Origin: Pristionchus mayeri
Taxonomy: Eukaryota; Nematoda; Chromadorea; Rhabditida; Neodiplogasteridae
Reading direction: 5' to 3'
Assembly: GCA_036245805.1 (NCBI GenBank)
Contig: BTRK01000002.1
Location: 8,056,689 to 8,120,688, forward strand
Length of the DNA: 64,000 nucleotides
The notes beneath the pieces were generated by a model that had not been told where the DNA came from, did not search any database, and saw only the letters and a list, made by a program, of their open reading frames with translations. Position numbers and translations under genes: made by a program. Position 1 is the stretch's first letter; each line of letters starts with the position of its first letter. Positions 44,541-55,149 of this stretch are shown here, piece by piece.

Positions 44541-45836
44541 TAGATCAGATATTACATCTGCTATCCCGTCTACAGTAGGAGCTGGCTGGCTCGGGCTCAA
44601 AGTCCTCAGGCTGGAATGTTACATAGTCTTGTGTTTATGTGTGTATTATTACCTCCTCAGGGCTTATATATTATTCAGATTACCTGCTCAGGGCATACGA
44701 ATGCGATTGTAATGCCTTTTGTAAGTAATACATTTTGCCCAGTGCCTGTGCATCGCCCTGGTAGAGCCTCCCCTTCCCTCTTCTTACAATACTAAAAACG
44801 TTTAGTGTAGCAAAAGGAACATTCGATTACCAATACAAAAACAAGAAAGGGCTTTATATCGATTTAGCATTGGATTATACAACCGAAATGTCATGAAGGG
44901 AAGTCCAATAGGCGAAATAAAATATGACTCACGTCTTCGGAGGCCTGGTGTCCTCATGAAGTCGGGGTGGCGACTACACCTCTGCTTGGATCGTCGTTAG
45001 CCTTCCCTTCGAATAAATTGAACTCATCCTGGTGAATGTTGGAAACGTCGCGAATTGTCCTGCATAAGTGCGATCGTAGCAGGCAGGAGAAGCAGCAAAC
45101 CATAGCCAAGTACTGACAGCAAATGTAAGCAATAAAAGTACGATCAGAAGGTATATGAAGCATTCCGGAAATTAAATAGGGTCAGATTAGTTTACTAACC
45201 GCATTATACATGACCGAGCTCTTTGCCACACATCAATCTCTCCCCTCCTCCTCCAATAGATTCAACCGCAGCCACTCCTCTTCCAGCCACAGCCACAGCA
45301 GCCACTCTTCCTCTCCTCCTCCTTTTTCGGCAGCGTTTTCGCGACCTCTACTTTATGTGGGCACACAACGCATTTGAAGGGCATTTACTAGGAGGCACTT
45401 GCACGATATACATTGACAGCAGAACACAAACAGTCCAAGTTCATTCTTGCGCAGTTGCGTTAAACTGGTTTACTAACAAAAGTGACTAGCTATACAATAC
45501 AAAGCAGTTTTATGTAAAATACAACAAGAATCGCTGAAAATAAACAGGAAAACAGCGAAAAATGGTTGAAGGAGTTCGAGTGTGACCAGTCCATGAAAAT
45601 TTTAATCAATTCGTACCAAATACCGTAATTGTAATACCTCGACTACACGAACAACAAATATTTTTATTTCCCGGCTTTGTTTATTTTTATCTTTAATAAA
45701 ATTTATTTATTTTTTTGAATTAGTGCATTGGAATGAGGGAACAAAACTGCGCAAATTGAAGCATAGTTGATTTTTGACTGGTGGGTACCTTTAATGAAGC
45801 AGGAACTCGACTTTTTTGGATGGTAATTAAGACGAT

Positions 45837-45862
45837 TCCGTAGTCTTATTCCTATAAGAGGA
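45837..45862 (+). promoter_or_regulatory. TATA-type core promoter of secreted Pro-rich paralogue 2
   Basis: TTCCGTAGTCTTATTCCTATAAGAGGA ends about 28 bases before the ATG at 45890 and matches the string upstream of paralogue 1. Confidence 0.5.
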
Positions 45863-46525
45863 TGGGCCTTAGGAATGAGAGCATGAGCAATGTCTCGCCT
45901 TCCTCTCCTCTACCTCCTTCTCTCCACCGCCTTAGTCTACGGATGCGCCCCCAACTCTCCCAACCGCCCAACTCCTTCCGTGCCTGGGCCTCCCTTATCT
46001 ACAGCAGCGCCAACAACGGCTCCTCCTCCTCCTCCTCCACCTCCTCCTGGCCCCCTGCTCCTCCTGCACCACCCCCGCCGCCTCCTCCTGGTCCCCAGCC
46101 GCCTATAGTACCTCAGCCGCCAATGAATAACAGTGGGTTTTGGTATTTTGCTCTCTCCTTTTATGAGCACAATGACAGAAAGATGGAACTTGACAAGTAA
46201 TTTCGCTGAATGATGTTATGAATGGATGTGTGATGTTTTTCTCCGTATTTCATAACCCTCTCATCCGATCGAGTGACCAGACACATGTGCAAAATAATTA
46301 TACCATTTTTCGAACCGTAATATCTATTTCGCTAGTAGTCTTCCGAGAACAGTATTAAAATTATCTTTTCAGTGTGTCCTGAATTGGGCGTAATGTTCGA
46401 ACAGAGATATCGCGCTAGGGTGGGTCCCAACGATCCTCTGCGCGGAGGATACGCGGAGGCAAGACAGAATTCTGTCGAAGCCAGATGCGAGGGTGCTAAT
46501 AAGTCACTTTGGATGGAGGTTTGTG

Positions 46526-46973
46526 TGTACGCGCGGCCAGACTGGGAATACGTTAGTAATCACCTTCTGAACCGTCGTCAATCTGTTGTTTCCCGATTGA
46601 GTGCGATAAATCCCAGTCGTTCCCTTGTGACAAACTCGTGAGTTTATAGGAAGAACCGTTCTTTATTACTTGCTGAACGAGGTACATTAGACATTGATAA
46701 ACGCACTTAATTACTAGGCACGAAATGAGCATAATTACGACAGAAAACTAGAGAAAAATAGGAGAAAATAGGAAGAAAACTAGAATTTAAGCATGGCTGC
46801 CAATTTACAGCATTGGGCGATAAATATAGGAAAAATTTAAATGCCTAATTTACGGATGCCGGTTACAAATCACGAAAACTTATTTAATTTACGATAATTT
46901 TACAGATTAATTATGATACGATTATTCCTCCTTTATTCATCTTCTTTTCTTTGGATAGGTCGATCCTCTTACA
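46526..46973 (-). repeat. 3' LTR
   Basis: 448 bases, TG...CA ends (TGTACGCGCGG on the plus strand to CTCTTACA). About six substitutions and one indel distinguish it from the other LTR, so it is a fairly young insertion. Confidence 0.95.
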
Positions 46974-48145
46974 TCTCCCCTGTCTCTCCAAGTAGAGGCG
47001 TTCTCGTCTCTATCCTCCCCTCCTCCTCTTCTTCCACTTCCGTGCTCCTCACTCTTCCTCTTTCTTGATTGTCCCCCATCCTTATGCTTCTCCTGCTTGT
47101 ACGAACCGTGTCCTCTCTCCTTCTGGGAGATACCCTCCATGTTTGAACCGTACTTGTCCTTATCGGGGCAATCCTGAGCCAGATGCTCCTCCGATCAGCA
47201 ACTGTAGCACTCCTTCTTGGCTCTTCCATCAATGTTCCACTTCTTCTTCGTGAAGATGGCCGCGAATGCTGCCTCGTAGTCCCTGCAACCCATTCTTCTG
47301 ATCAAGTGCAGCTTCTCCACCGAGAAGTCTCTCGTGTTGTACTTGCATGTATCCAGGCCGATATGAACTCCTTCCTTGAGTGTCGGCTCCATCTCCAGGT
47401 ACAATGCCTCAAGGGGTGACTGGTCTCTGTAGGAGATCTCCCTGTCCCAAATGGGCTTCAGAAAGACGACTTCGTGACGTCCCGCGTGACAGCATCATTC
47501 ACTCCCTTGAGGAGTTCCCTTGCGCGATCCGTAATGATGGCGTTGGAGAACATGATCACGAAGTGACGAGCCTGCTCCTTAACTCCCTCTATCACAGTCT
47601 CCAGTATCTTGCCATGTTCCTCGAACTGCCAATTCCACACTTTCTCGTTTCCGATAGGAACCGTGAGACTGTGATTCTGCAGTGACTTGTGAACGATGAT
47701 TACGCCATCCTTTGGAATCTTCTCAGTGTTCTTCCTGAGAACCACTCCGTATGCCTTCTCGAACCGTTGAGGAAGATCCGTGGGCAAGTCGAAAGTCTTC
47801 ATCTCTCCATGCCTTCTGTGAATCAGTGGAATCGCATGCTGACAGAATCCTCTCGTCAGTCCTTCGACCAGATCAGCCGAAATGTTCGAAACCTTCTTCT
47901 CCTCTAGCCACTCCATTTTGATCATTGGGGGCAGGGTCTTCTCCCTCCTCCCGGTACAGGGCCATGACTTGAACCATGTCGAAAGGACTCCTGATCTCGA
48001 TTGACACCCATCCCTTCGGACACTTCTTCCACTTCTCTCCCAGGGTCTTCACTCCACACGTCGGGCATTCCTTCCTCCAATGCAGGATGTCGTTCTCGTC
48101 AATGAAGTGCCTGAGATAATCAGCACCACCTCCCATTTCATCCAA
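46937..48145 (-). CDS. Extra 3' open reading region of the retrotransposon (zinc-knuckle protein, broken)
   Basis: Downstream of integrase, about 390 codons in several frames. The first block (48145 to 47873) carries a CPTC...KKCPKGW zinc-ribbon-like pattern. The central block (47925 to 47458) is alpha/beta-like with FCQHAIPLIHRRHGEM. The last block (47404 to about 46969) ends in a C-x2-C-x4-H-x4-C knuckle (CYSC...HLAQDC, with a TGA inside the knuckle) and a Lys/Arg-rich tail. No signal peptide or membrane helix is present, so it is not env-like; an RNA-binding accessory protein is an inference. Confidence 0.6.
46974..46989 (-). other. Polypurine tract
   Basis: Read on the minus strand, GGAGAGACAGGGGAGA directly precedes the 3' LTR start TGTAAGAGG. 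Confidence 0.7.
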
Positions 48146-48146
48146 T

Positions 48147-49280
48147 TTATCCTATTCTCAGTATTATCCCAGTTTCCTCATCCTCATTTCCTCCTGGTAC
48201 TCTCCGAATCCTATCCAACTGAACCACTTTCTCTCTGCCATCTGATAATCTCCGAGTGGTGGCAGTAGTACTACTTCTGTCTACGATACGGTAAGGTCCT
48301 TCCCATTTTATTTCCAGTTTCGGATTCTTCGAACCGTTCATTTCCTTCTTGATGTAGATCCTGTCTCCAATCTTGGGTTCATCTCCTTTATTATTCTTGA
48401 ACTTCTTGTCATACAACTCCTTCATCTTCTTCCTTTCCTCATCCAGTCTCTTATTCACTTCCTCCATCGTCTTCCTCATCAATAGCTGCATTCCAGTCTT
48501 ATAGTCCTCCTTGTCCACTACATACTTCTCATTCACTCTCGTTGGTTCTCCTCCAGGCAACCGTTCATCACGACCATTCATTAGAAACGATGGAGTCTCT
48601 CCCGTAACCTTATGAGGTGAATTGTTGTACACATACAAGGCGTATGGAAGAGCATCTTCCCATTCCTCCGGTGACGCTGGCAGTCTTCTCATTATTTCGG
48701 TCAGCGTCCTGTTGAGCCGTTCAACTGAACCGTTGGCTCTCGAGTGATACGGTAGTGTGCAGTTTCGCTCGATCTTCCAGAGTCGTGAAATCTCCTCCAT
48801 TATTTCATTCACAAACTCTCCTCCATTATCGTTGAGCAATGCTCGTGGCACTCGTCCATTCTCCAGAACCCATCGATTCAGGAAAATTTGGGCAATTGTA
48901 GTCTTGTCACGAACCGGATAAGCACCAGCGAATCTGCTGAACAAGTCGATGATCACGAGCGCGTATCGATTTCCTTCCATGCTCTTTCCCAGATCCAGCA
49001 GATCCACGGCGACCATCTCCAACGGTTCCTTCGTTACTCTTGGCTGCAGTTGTGGGATGTAACGCTTCCTTGGATTAGCGAGTCGGCACTTCTCACATCG
49101 CTGCACAATCTCAGACACCTCCTTGTCCATTCCACCCCAAACGAACTCTTTCTTAAGCTTCTGAAGCAGCTTCTGCGAACCCGAATGCCCGAGCAAGACA
49201 CTCTCATGCATCTGCTTGACAAGGTCCTTCCTTCTGTTGACTGGCACATATAACAGCAATTTATGTTCACGTCCGATCAA
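48147..49280 (-). CDS. Retrotransposon integrase
   Basis: Minus-strand frame with the zinc-binding H-x4-H...C-x2-C (HESVLLGH, CEKC), the catalytic-core acidic residues (AVDLLDLG, DNGGEF and an Glu in NGSVER), and a C-terminal region with KWEGPYRIVDRSS resembling the GPY/F module of Gypsy integrases. It inserts element cDNA into the genome. The open frame starts inside the linker from RNase H, so a frame break lies just upstream (about 49280). Confidence 0.88.
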   Translation of the reverse strand: MIGREHKLLLYVPVNRRKDLVKQMHESVLLGHSGSQKLLQKLKKEFVWGGMDKEVSEIVQRCEKCRLANPRKRYIPQLQPRVTKEPLEMVAVDLLDLGKSMEGNRYALVIIDLFSRFAGAYPVRDKTTIAQIFLNRWVLENGRVPRALLNDNGGEFVNEIMEEISRLWKIERNCTLPYHSRANGSVERLNRTLTEIMRRLPASPEEWEDALPYALYVYNNSPHKVTGETPSFLMNGRDERLPGGEPTRVNEKYVVDKEDYKTGMQLLMRKTMEEVNKRLDEERKKMKELYDKKFKNNKGDEPKIGDRIYIKKEMNGSKNPKLEIKWEGPYRIVDRSSTTATTRRLSDGREKVVQLDRIRRVPGGNEDEETGIILRIG

Positions 49281-49475
49281 GTAGAGTAGTCCAACTCGAA
49301 ATCTGCCCAGCTGAGGTTCATATTCGAGAACGGCATCTCGACTTTGCCTTCAGCTTCTCTCTTTCCCAACTTCACTTCCTCTAATCCTTTCTTCACCACT
49401 TCCACCAATTCATCTCCTGCCTGATCATTTTTCCACTCCTCTATCTTCTGATTCCGTTCACTATCCACCTCACTC

Positions 49476-51743
49476 TCATTCGATTTCTGAACCATGTACT
49501 GATTTAATATTCGAGGTGTTGTCTTGAACCGTAGTATCCTCCTCTCCAATCTTCAGAGCTTCCATTCCATTTATGACGACATCCTCTCCGATTGTCACAG
49601 GCTCTCCTTCGAGCTCCATCGGGTTCCTTGAAAGGGCATCTGCTACCAGATTCTCTTTTCCTCTCACGTATTCAATCTGCAGATCGAACTGATTTAGCTC
49701 GGCAGCCCATCTCAGTATCCTCGGTGCTACATTGCATATCTTGAACATGCTCACTAGTGCTTGATGATCCGTCCTCACTATCACTCGAGTATCATACACG
49801 ATCCCCTTCCACTTCTTCACACACTCATATATTCCTAGCGCCTCCGCATCCACAATCGAGTAATTTCTCTCTGATCCTCTCAGACTTCTCGAGAAAAAGG
49901 CAATCGGTCGTTGTGCTCCATCGTCTCCAGCTTGTGTGAGAATGCCACCAATCCCCTTGAGACTTGCATCCGTGGTGATGTGGAACGGCCTCTCTCCCGT
50001 TATCGCTTTTCCGTAGTCGGGCTGAATCAGAGACGGAGCCGTTGTGACTGCCTCCTTGAGACGTACAAACGCCTTTTCGTGATCAGCTGTCCACAACCAC
50101 TTCTCTTTGCCAGAAGTCAATGAGTGGAGAGGGTTTGCAATTTCAGCGAATCTCCTTATGAATCTCCTCTGGAAGTTCACGAGTCCCAGAAACTGCCTCA
50201 CTTCTGTCGGATTGGTAGGTCTCTTGTACTCTCGCACCGCAGCTACCTTCTCTCCCTCCAATTCCACTCCATCCTTAGTAATTATGTGGCCGAGATACTG
50301 AACCGTGTCTGCGAGAAATCTGCATTTCTCCGGATTGATGAGTACTCCCTTCTCCTCCATTCTCTTGAGCACCCATGCCAGTGTCTCCAATTGCTCCTCC
50401 CTCGACTCAGTTGCTATTAGCAGATCATCGATGTAGCAGTAAACTCTTAAACGCTTATCTCTCTCCTTCTCCATCTCTTCCTTGAGCATGTCCATCATTG
50501 CTCGTTGAAACATGCACGGACTTGTCGCAAGTTCGAATGGCAGTACTTTGAACTGGAAGTGCTCTCCAAGGCAACTGAAAGCGGTAACCTCCTTGGCCCT
50601 CTCATCGAGCCGTATCTGCCAGAAACTGGAAGCGAGATCGATTGTGGTGAACCACTTCTTCCTGGCCAGACTCTGAATGGTACTCTCCAGATGTGGCAGC
50701 GGGTGCGCATCATGCTTGATCCGTAGATTCACCTTACGGTAATCGATGCAATGTCGTATCGTTCCGTTCTTCTTCTTCACGATGACAATCGGTGAGTTCC
50801 AAGGACTGCTCGACCTCTCGATCACTCCCTGCACCTTCATCTTCTCAATCAACAGTATCAACTGTTCCCGTATAGTAAAGGGTACGATCCGTGGTTTCTG
50901 CTTCACTGGCGACTCCTCTGTCAGCTCTATTCCACACTCGTATCCCTTCAATTCTCCCAACTCGTCATCTTTTACTGCGAAGACTTGCTGGTGCTTCCTT
51001 AAGAGCCGGACTACATCATCAGTAAGTCCCTCTGGGTTGTTCTTCTTCATCTTTTCCGCAATCTCTCTCCATCGATTCATGTCCTCTATGTGGCTCCCAC
51101 GATGTATCTTCTTGATTGCTGCTCCTCCAGTCTCCGGAGCCACGTATTTCTTCCATCGTCCCACTGACTGATTCTTTTCGAACACCATTTCCTTGTCAGT
51201 GGTATTCATTACCGGAACCGGTACGACCGATTCATCCACTGCGATCCCCTCGACGACTCCATCCATCGATGAATCCAGTATCACTGTGCTCCCAGGCACT
51301 CCATTAGCCCACACCATGTTCATTTCCCCTTTGGCAATCACACAGTGTCTGAGGACTACAGCTTCGCCTGCATCCTCCATGTTGTCTTCCTTCTCGTCGA
51401 CTGTCTCTTCGGCATCGACCTTCTTCTCTTCAGGTAGAACCGTAGCATTCTCCTGCTTCTCTCGGAGCTCTACTCCAATGGCATCCAAGCCTGCTCCTCC
51501 AATTATGACACCGACTCGGGCTCGTGTCACGTAGAATCCAATCCTTGCTGCCTTTCCTATCTGCAGCTTCACGTCCAGCACTGCCTTGCCACTCAAATTG
51601 ATGGGGTTCTAATTCGCATCTCTCAGCACTGGCCCCTCGTTTTCCTTGATATCCTCGATCTCGACTGCTTCCATTCCACTGAGCAGTTGTTCATCGATCA
51701 GGGAGGCATCAGCTCCAGTATCAAGCAGCACACTCCTCTCCTG
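49476..51743 (-). CDS. Retrotransposon protease, reverse transcriptase and RNase H
   Basis: One minus-strand frame interrupted by TAG at 51609-51611. The protease motif LLDTGADASLI lies near 51735-51700. Reverse transcriptase shows SSPWNSPIVIVKKKNG, CIDYRKVN and the active-site YIDDLL; RNase H shows FHITTDASLKGIGG, DAEAL and RTDHQALV. The domain order before integrase defines Ty3/Gypsy. A TGA separates it from the nucleocapsid frame at 51744-51746. Confidence 0.9.
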
Positions 51744-52253
51744 TCAATTGATCACTCCATTCAGCTCTCGAGACTTCTTAATAACAAAGAAGTCCTCCCT
51801 GTCCTCATTTTCAGGTTCTCCTTCAACCTTCTTCAAAACGGGTTCTTCGGAAGGATCTTGTCGGCATTCGGGGCCGGAAACGCAGGAGAATTCGGGTTGG
51901 GGAATGTCTCCCTTTTCTGGGAATCCATGGAGTTTGTAGCAAGTTGCCATAGTATGTCCAGGCTTCTTGCAGTGCTCGCACACTCCTGCTCCTTTCGAAT
52001 CCTTGCATTCTCTCTCGTAGTGTCCCTTCCTGGAACACTTAGGGCAGATGACATCAACTCGTCTCTGTGTGTGTGCTCGAACCGTCGACTGTAGCGGTGC
52101 GTTCGTATTCTTGAAGTTATCTCTTCTCGATCCACCTCCAGCTATCTCCTTCAGGTACTCCATTTGAAGCAACTTCTCCTTCATCTTCTCATATGTCTCT
52201 CCAGCAGCATACAACTCAATTAACTTCTCATGCTGCTCTCTTTCTTCTCTCAT
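51744..52253 (-). CDS. Nucleocapsid region of the retrotransposon
   Basis: Two consecutive C-x2-C-x4-H-x4-C knuckles (CPKCSRKGHYEREC and CEHCKKPGHTMATC) preceded by a charged helix. It overlaps the gag frame by 26 bases in another frame. This is either a lesion or a frameshift site, and the sequence alone does not tell. Confidence 0.85.
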   Translation of the reverse strand: MREEREQHEKLIELYAAGETYEKMKEKLLQMEYLKEIAGGGSRRDNFKNTNAPLQSTVRAHTQRRVDVICPKCSRKGHYERECKDSKGAGVCEHCKKPGHTMATCYKLHGFPEKGDIPQPEFSCVSGPECRQDPSEEPVLKKVEGEPENEDREDFFVIKKSRELNGVIN

Positions 52254-53802
52254 AAAGAATGATGAGATTTTTCTTTCTCAACACTTCCTTCTGATCCTTG
52301 TCCAGCTGCATCTTCCCTGTAAGCCTCTCCAATTCATCACATACAGTAGAGACTTTGCGTCCATGAACCGGGATACATCTGAGCTTCTTCTCATCTTCAA
52401 TTATCTCGAAAGGTGTCTTTACCGACAGACGTCTCCTCATCCACTCCATTACTGCTTCCAATCCCTCCTCCTTCACCGTGTTCGGAGTATCCCAGAACAC
52501 CTCAGCTGCTTTGCTAGTGACAATCTCAGCCATCATAGCAAGAGCCATATCGTCATCCATGTAGTCATGGCGAATCATGAATGCCTTGTAGAATCTGTTC
52601 CAGTCTTCTTTCTTCCCTCCATATCTGTCCATTCGAGGTAGTCTACTAGCTATGAGATGTCGCTTGTCTTCAGTCATCTTTCCTTTCCTAGCAGAGCGAG
52701 AGTCCAACAATCCCATATCCGAACCGTCACAACTATACTCATCCACGTCCCTTCTATTTCCTTCACAACCACCAGTTCCTCTCCTAGACTCACTTGTTTC
52801 TTGTACGTTCGGGGACATCGAGAGCCGGATGTTCCTCGAGAACCGTGGGCAGCCTTCGCGCTTCTCTCTGGATTCGATCCCAGGTGCCGGTGAGTGTCTC
52901 CATTTCAGCAAGTTCTCTTGTACTCGCCTAGTCCTCATATTCCTCTCGTCCCCCTCTGTATCCACCTTCGCATTCGTACCTCTCGACAGTTCCTCATTCT
53001 TGATGCACTTGGTGCAAGCCTCCTCCGAATCCATCCGATTATCGATGATTTCCTGGAGCTCTGCTAGACGAACCGTCATGTCAGCGATCTTTTGATCGTG
53101 CTCCGCCTGCATCTGCAATTTGAGGTCTTCTGCTTCCAGTTTCTCTTTCTTCCGTTCCTCCCTTTCTTCTTCAACTCCAGCCCTTTCCACTGCTAACTTA
53201 TCCCTAAGGTCCGAAAGTGAATCCACTCTCTCACTATTAGTGATCCCTTCAACCAGCTCCCAAATATCTGCATTCTCCGCATTCAGCTCATCCTTAGCAT
53301 CCCTCAACTTGTCCCATTCAGCCACAATCTCATCCATCTCAGTCACTCTAAAACAGTTCTTCAACTCCTCCAGTTTTCCTTTCAACTCCAACCCCTCTCT
53401 TCCATTTTCTTCTATCTCGTCTAGCGTTCCTTCCATCTTATCCAATTCTTCCATCATCTCCTTTTTCCTCTCGTCAAACCAAGCACTATGATCATCCTTC
53501 TCTCTCTTTCCAATGTGCATAGCCGCATGCCAGGATGCGATTCTGTCTTTGATTCTCTTTAGAATATCCAACGACTTTTCCTTCCCATCGGCCAAAAGTG
53601 CTCTTGCATTCTTCAATTCCTCCTCTGCTTTTAGCGCACCTGCTCTAGTCACTCGACTAACCTCTCTCCTCACTCCTTCTGCTGTTCTACATAGTGCCTT
53701 CTTCTGTTCCTCTCCCAAATCGAATCTCACGTCTCCATTTATCACTGCCTAATCCACCTTCTCCATCTCCTCATCCAGGGTAGGAACCGTATTCTCATCC
53801 AT
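52228..53802 (-). CDS. Retrotransposon gag (capsid region)
   Basis: The minus-strand frame from ATG at 53802 has an in-frame TAG at 53749-53751 and then stays open for about 505 codons. Long charged coiled-coil segments come first. A capsid-like part follows (LPRMDRYGGKKEDWNRFYKA, MALAMMAEIVTSKAAEVF), as in Gypsy gag proteins. It ends in the nucleocapsid overlap. Confidence 0.8.
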
Positions 53803-54290
53803 GTTATCCTGCAGAAAATCCAATTTACTCCCGTATCTCCCACCAGTACGTGACAATCGTTGAAAACCGCAACGCGCGTACGCGACGCGTCAAAACTCGC
53901 GATTCCTCCAACTAAACTAGCAGCACTTGCCACCAATCCTCCAACGAAACCACCCGAACAACGGTGCGAATCACAAGTGACACGAACTTCCGCCCGATTC
54001 AATCACTGTGATTTGATACACAAGTAACACGAGCAACGCCCGATTCAGTTTCTTGCGATCGAGAAAATTACAAGTGACACTAGCTCCACCCGCTTCAGCC
54101 ACGTGTAATCAAAATGAAGTCACCACAAACAGCACGAGCACCGCCCGATTCAGCTGTTTGTGATCAGAGAAAGCAACAACAAGCGACACGAGCACCGCCC
54201 GATTCAGTCACTTGTTGTGGTAGCTGACGAAATGAACGGCTCCTGGACGTCTCCTGGCTCCGCTTCCTTCAGTCTCGTGGTGTCCTTCTA

Positions 54291-54307
54291 GCAACGCTCA
54301 GCCCCCA
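54291..54307 (-). other. Primer-binding site
   Basis: Directly inside the 5' LTR on the minus strand: TGGGGGCTGAGCGTTGC. It starts with TGG, the complement of a tRNA CCA end. The donor tRNA is not identified. Confidence 0.6.
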
Positions 54308-54756
54308 TGTACGCGCGGCCAGACTGGGAATACATTAGTAATCACCTTCTGAACCGTCGTCAAGCAGTTGTTTCCCGATTGATTGCGATAAATCCCAGTC
54401 GTTTCCTTGTGACAAACTCGTGAGTTTATAGGAAGAACCGTTCTTTATTACTTGCTGAACGAGGTAAATTAGACATTGATAAACGCACTTAATTACTAGG
54501 CACGAAATGAGCATAATTACGACAGAAAACTAGAGAAAAATAGGAGAAAATAGGAAGAAAACTAGAATTTAAGCATGGCTGCCAATTTACAGCATTGGGC
54601 GATAAATATAGGAAAAATTTAAATGCCTAATTTACGGATGCCGGTTACAAATCACGAAAACTTATTTAATTTACGATAATTTTACAGATTAATTATGATA
54701 CGATTATTCCTCCTTTATTCATCTTCTTTTCTTTGGATAAGGTCGATCCTCTTACA
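54308..54756 (-). repeat. 5' LTR
   Basis: 449 bases, near-identical to 46526-46973, with the same TG...CA ends. Confidence 0.95.
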
Positions 54757-55149
54757 TGTGAAGTCTTTCAGTTGATTCCACTTTAACGTCTCTAAATTAT
54801 GCATGAAACCGTGGAATACATACTAGCACTTAAATATTATTACTTTACAGGACCGTACGGTCGGAAACCCGCCTCTAGCTGAAGTTATTAGCTTTGCGTG
54901 CAACAATGGAGAATGGTTGGTGACTGAGGTCGCTGAAAACGAAGGAGAAGCAGATGTAGAGACCAAACTCTTGGACCGTATTCGATTGGACAGAACGAGC
55001 ATATGCTGCAGTGATTGAATTTCCCCCGTATTCTATTGTATTACCTAATTATTGAGTTCTATGCATTTATTCATTCATTGCTTTTATGCATTGCTCACCC
55101 TAAAAATGGGAAATAAACTGTTATACATTCATAGTAGAAAACATAGGTG

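Larger units (their letters stand above)
43159..45889. other. Region downstream of orphan exons, mostly non-coding around a mariner copy
   Basis: Contains the mariner element at 43299-44540. The rest (44541-45836) shows no gene that I can support. Confidence 0.4.
46526..54756 (-). mobile_element. Ty3/Gypsy-type LTR retrotransposon, 8231 bases, defective
   Basis: Two direct LTRs (46526-46973, 54308-54756), target duplication TGTG (46522-46525 and 54757-54760), primer-binding site and purine tract are all present. The order on the minus strand is gag, nucleocapsid, protease, reverse transcriptase, RNase H, integrase, typical of the Ty3/Gypsy group, then an extra 3' coding region. Lesions are a TAG early in gag, TGA and TAG around the protease, and frame breaks between gag and nucleocapsid, before integrase, and several in the 3' region. 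It inserted in intron 2 of the secreted Pro-rich gene. Confidence 0.92.
45890..55018 (+). pseudogene. Secreted Pro-rich protein paralogue 2, split by an LTR retrotransposon
   Basis: Exons 45890-46132, 46373-46518 and 54851-55018. A signal peptide (LPLLYLLLSTALVYGCA) is followed by a Pro-rich linker. Exon 2 carries CPELGVMFEQRYRARV and KSLWME; exon 3 carries ISFACNNGEWLVTEV and ends RTSICCSD. Exon 1 is one base short of the phase needed for exon 2. The signal frame runs off into a stop at 46106-46108, while the frame that joins exon 2 (PPPGPQPPIVPQPP) is one base apart, most likely a lost C in the C-run near 46050. Intron 2 holds the 8.2 kb retrotransposon in the opposite orientation. If the frame slip is an assembly error, the gene might still be expressed by splicing out the element. 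Confidence 0.7.

Noticed and set aside
44954..45163. 69-codon minus-strand frame with a hydrophobic start
   Set aside because: Two overlapping frames both look weakly coding, and no start, splice partner or family resemblance could be established.
45213..45400. Ser/His-rich plus-strand frame from an ATG at about 45211
   Set aside because: Low-complexity TCC/CAC repeat, short, with no supporting context.
52652..53095. 147-codon Ser-rich plus-strand frame
   Set aside because: Antisense shadow of the retrotransposon gag region.
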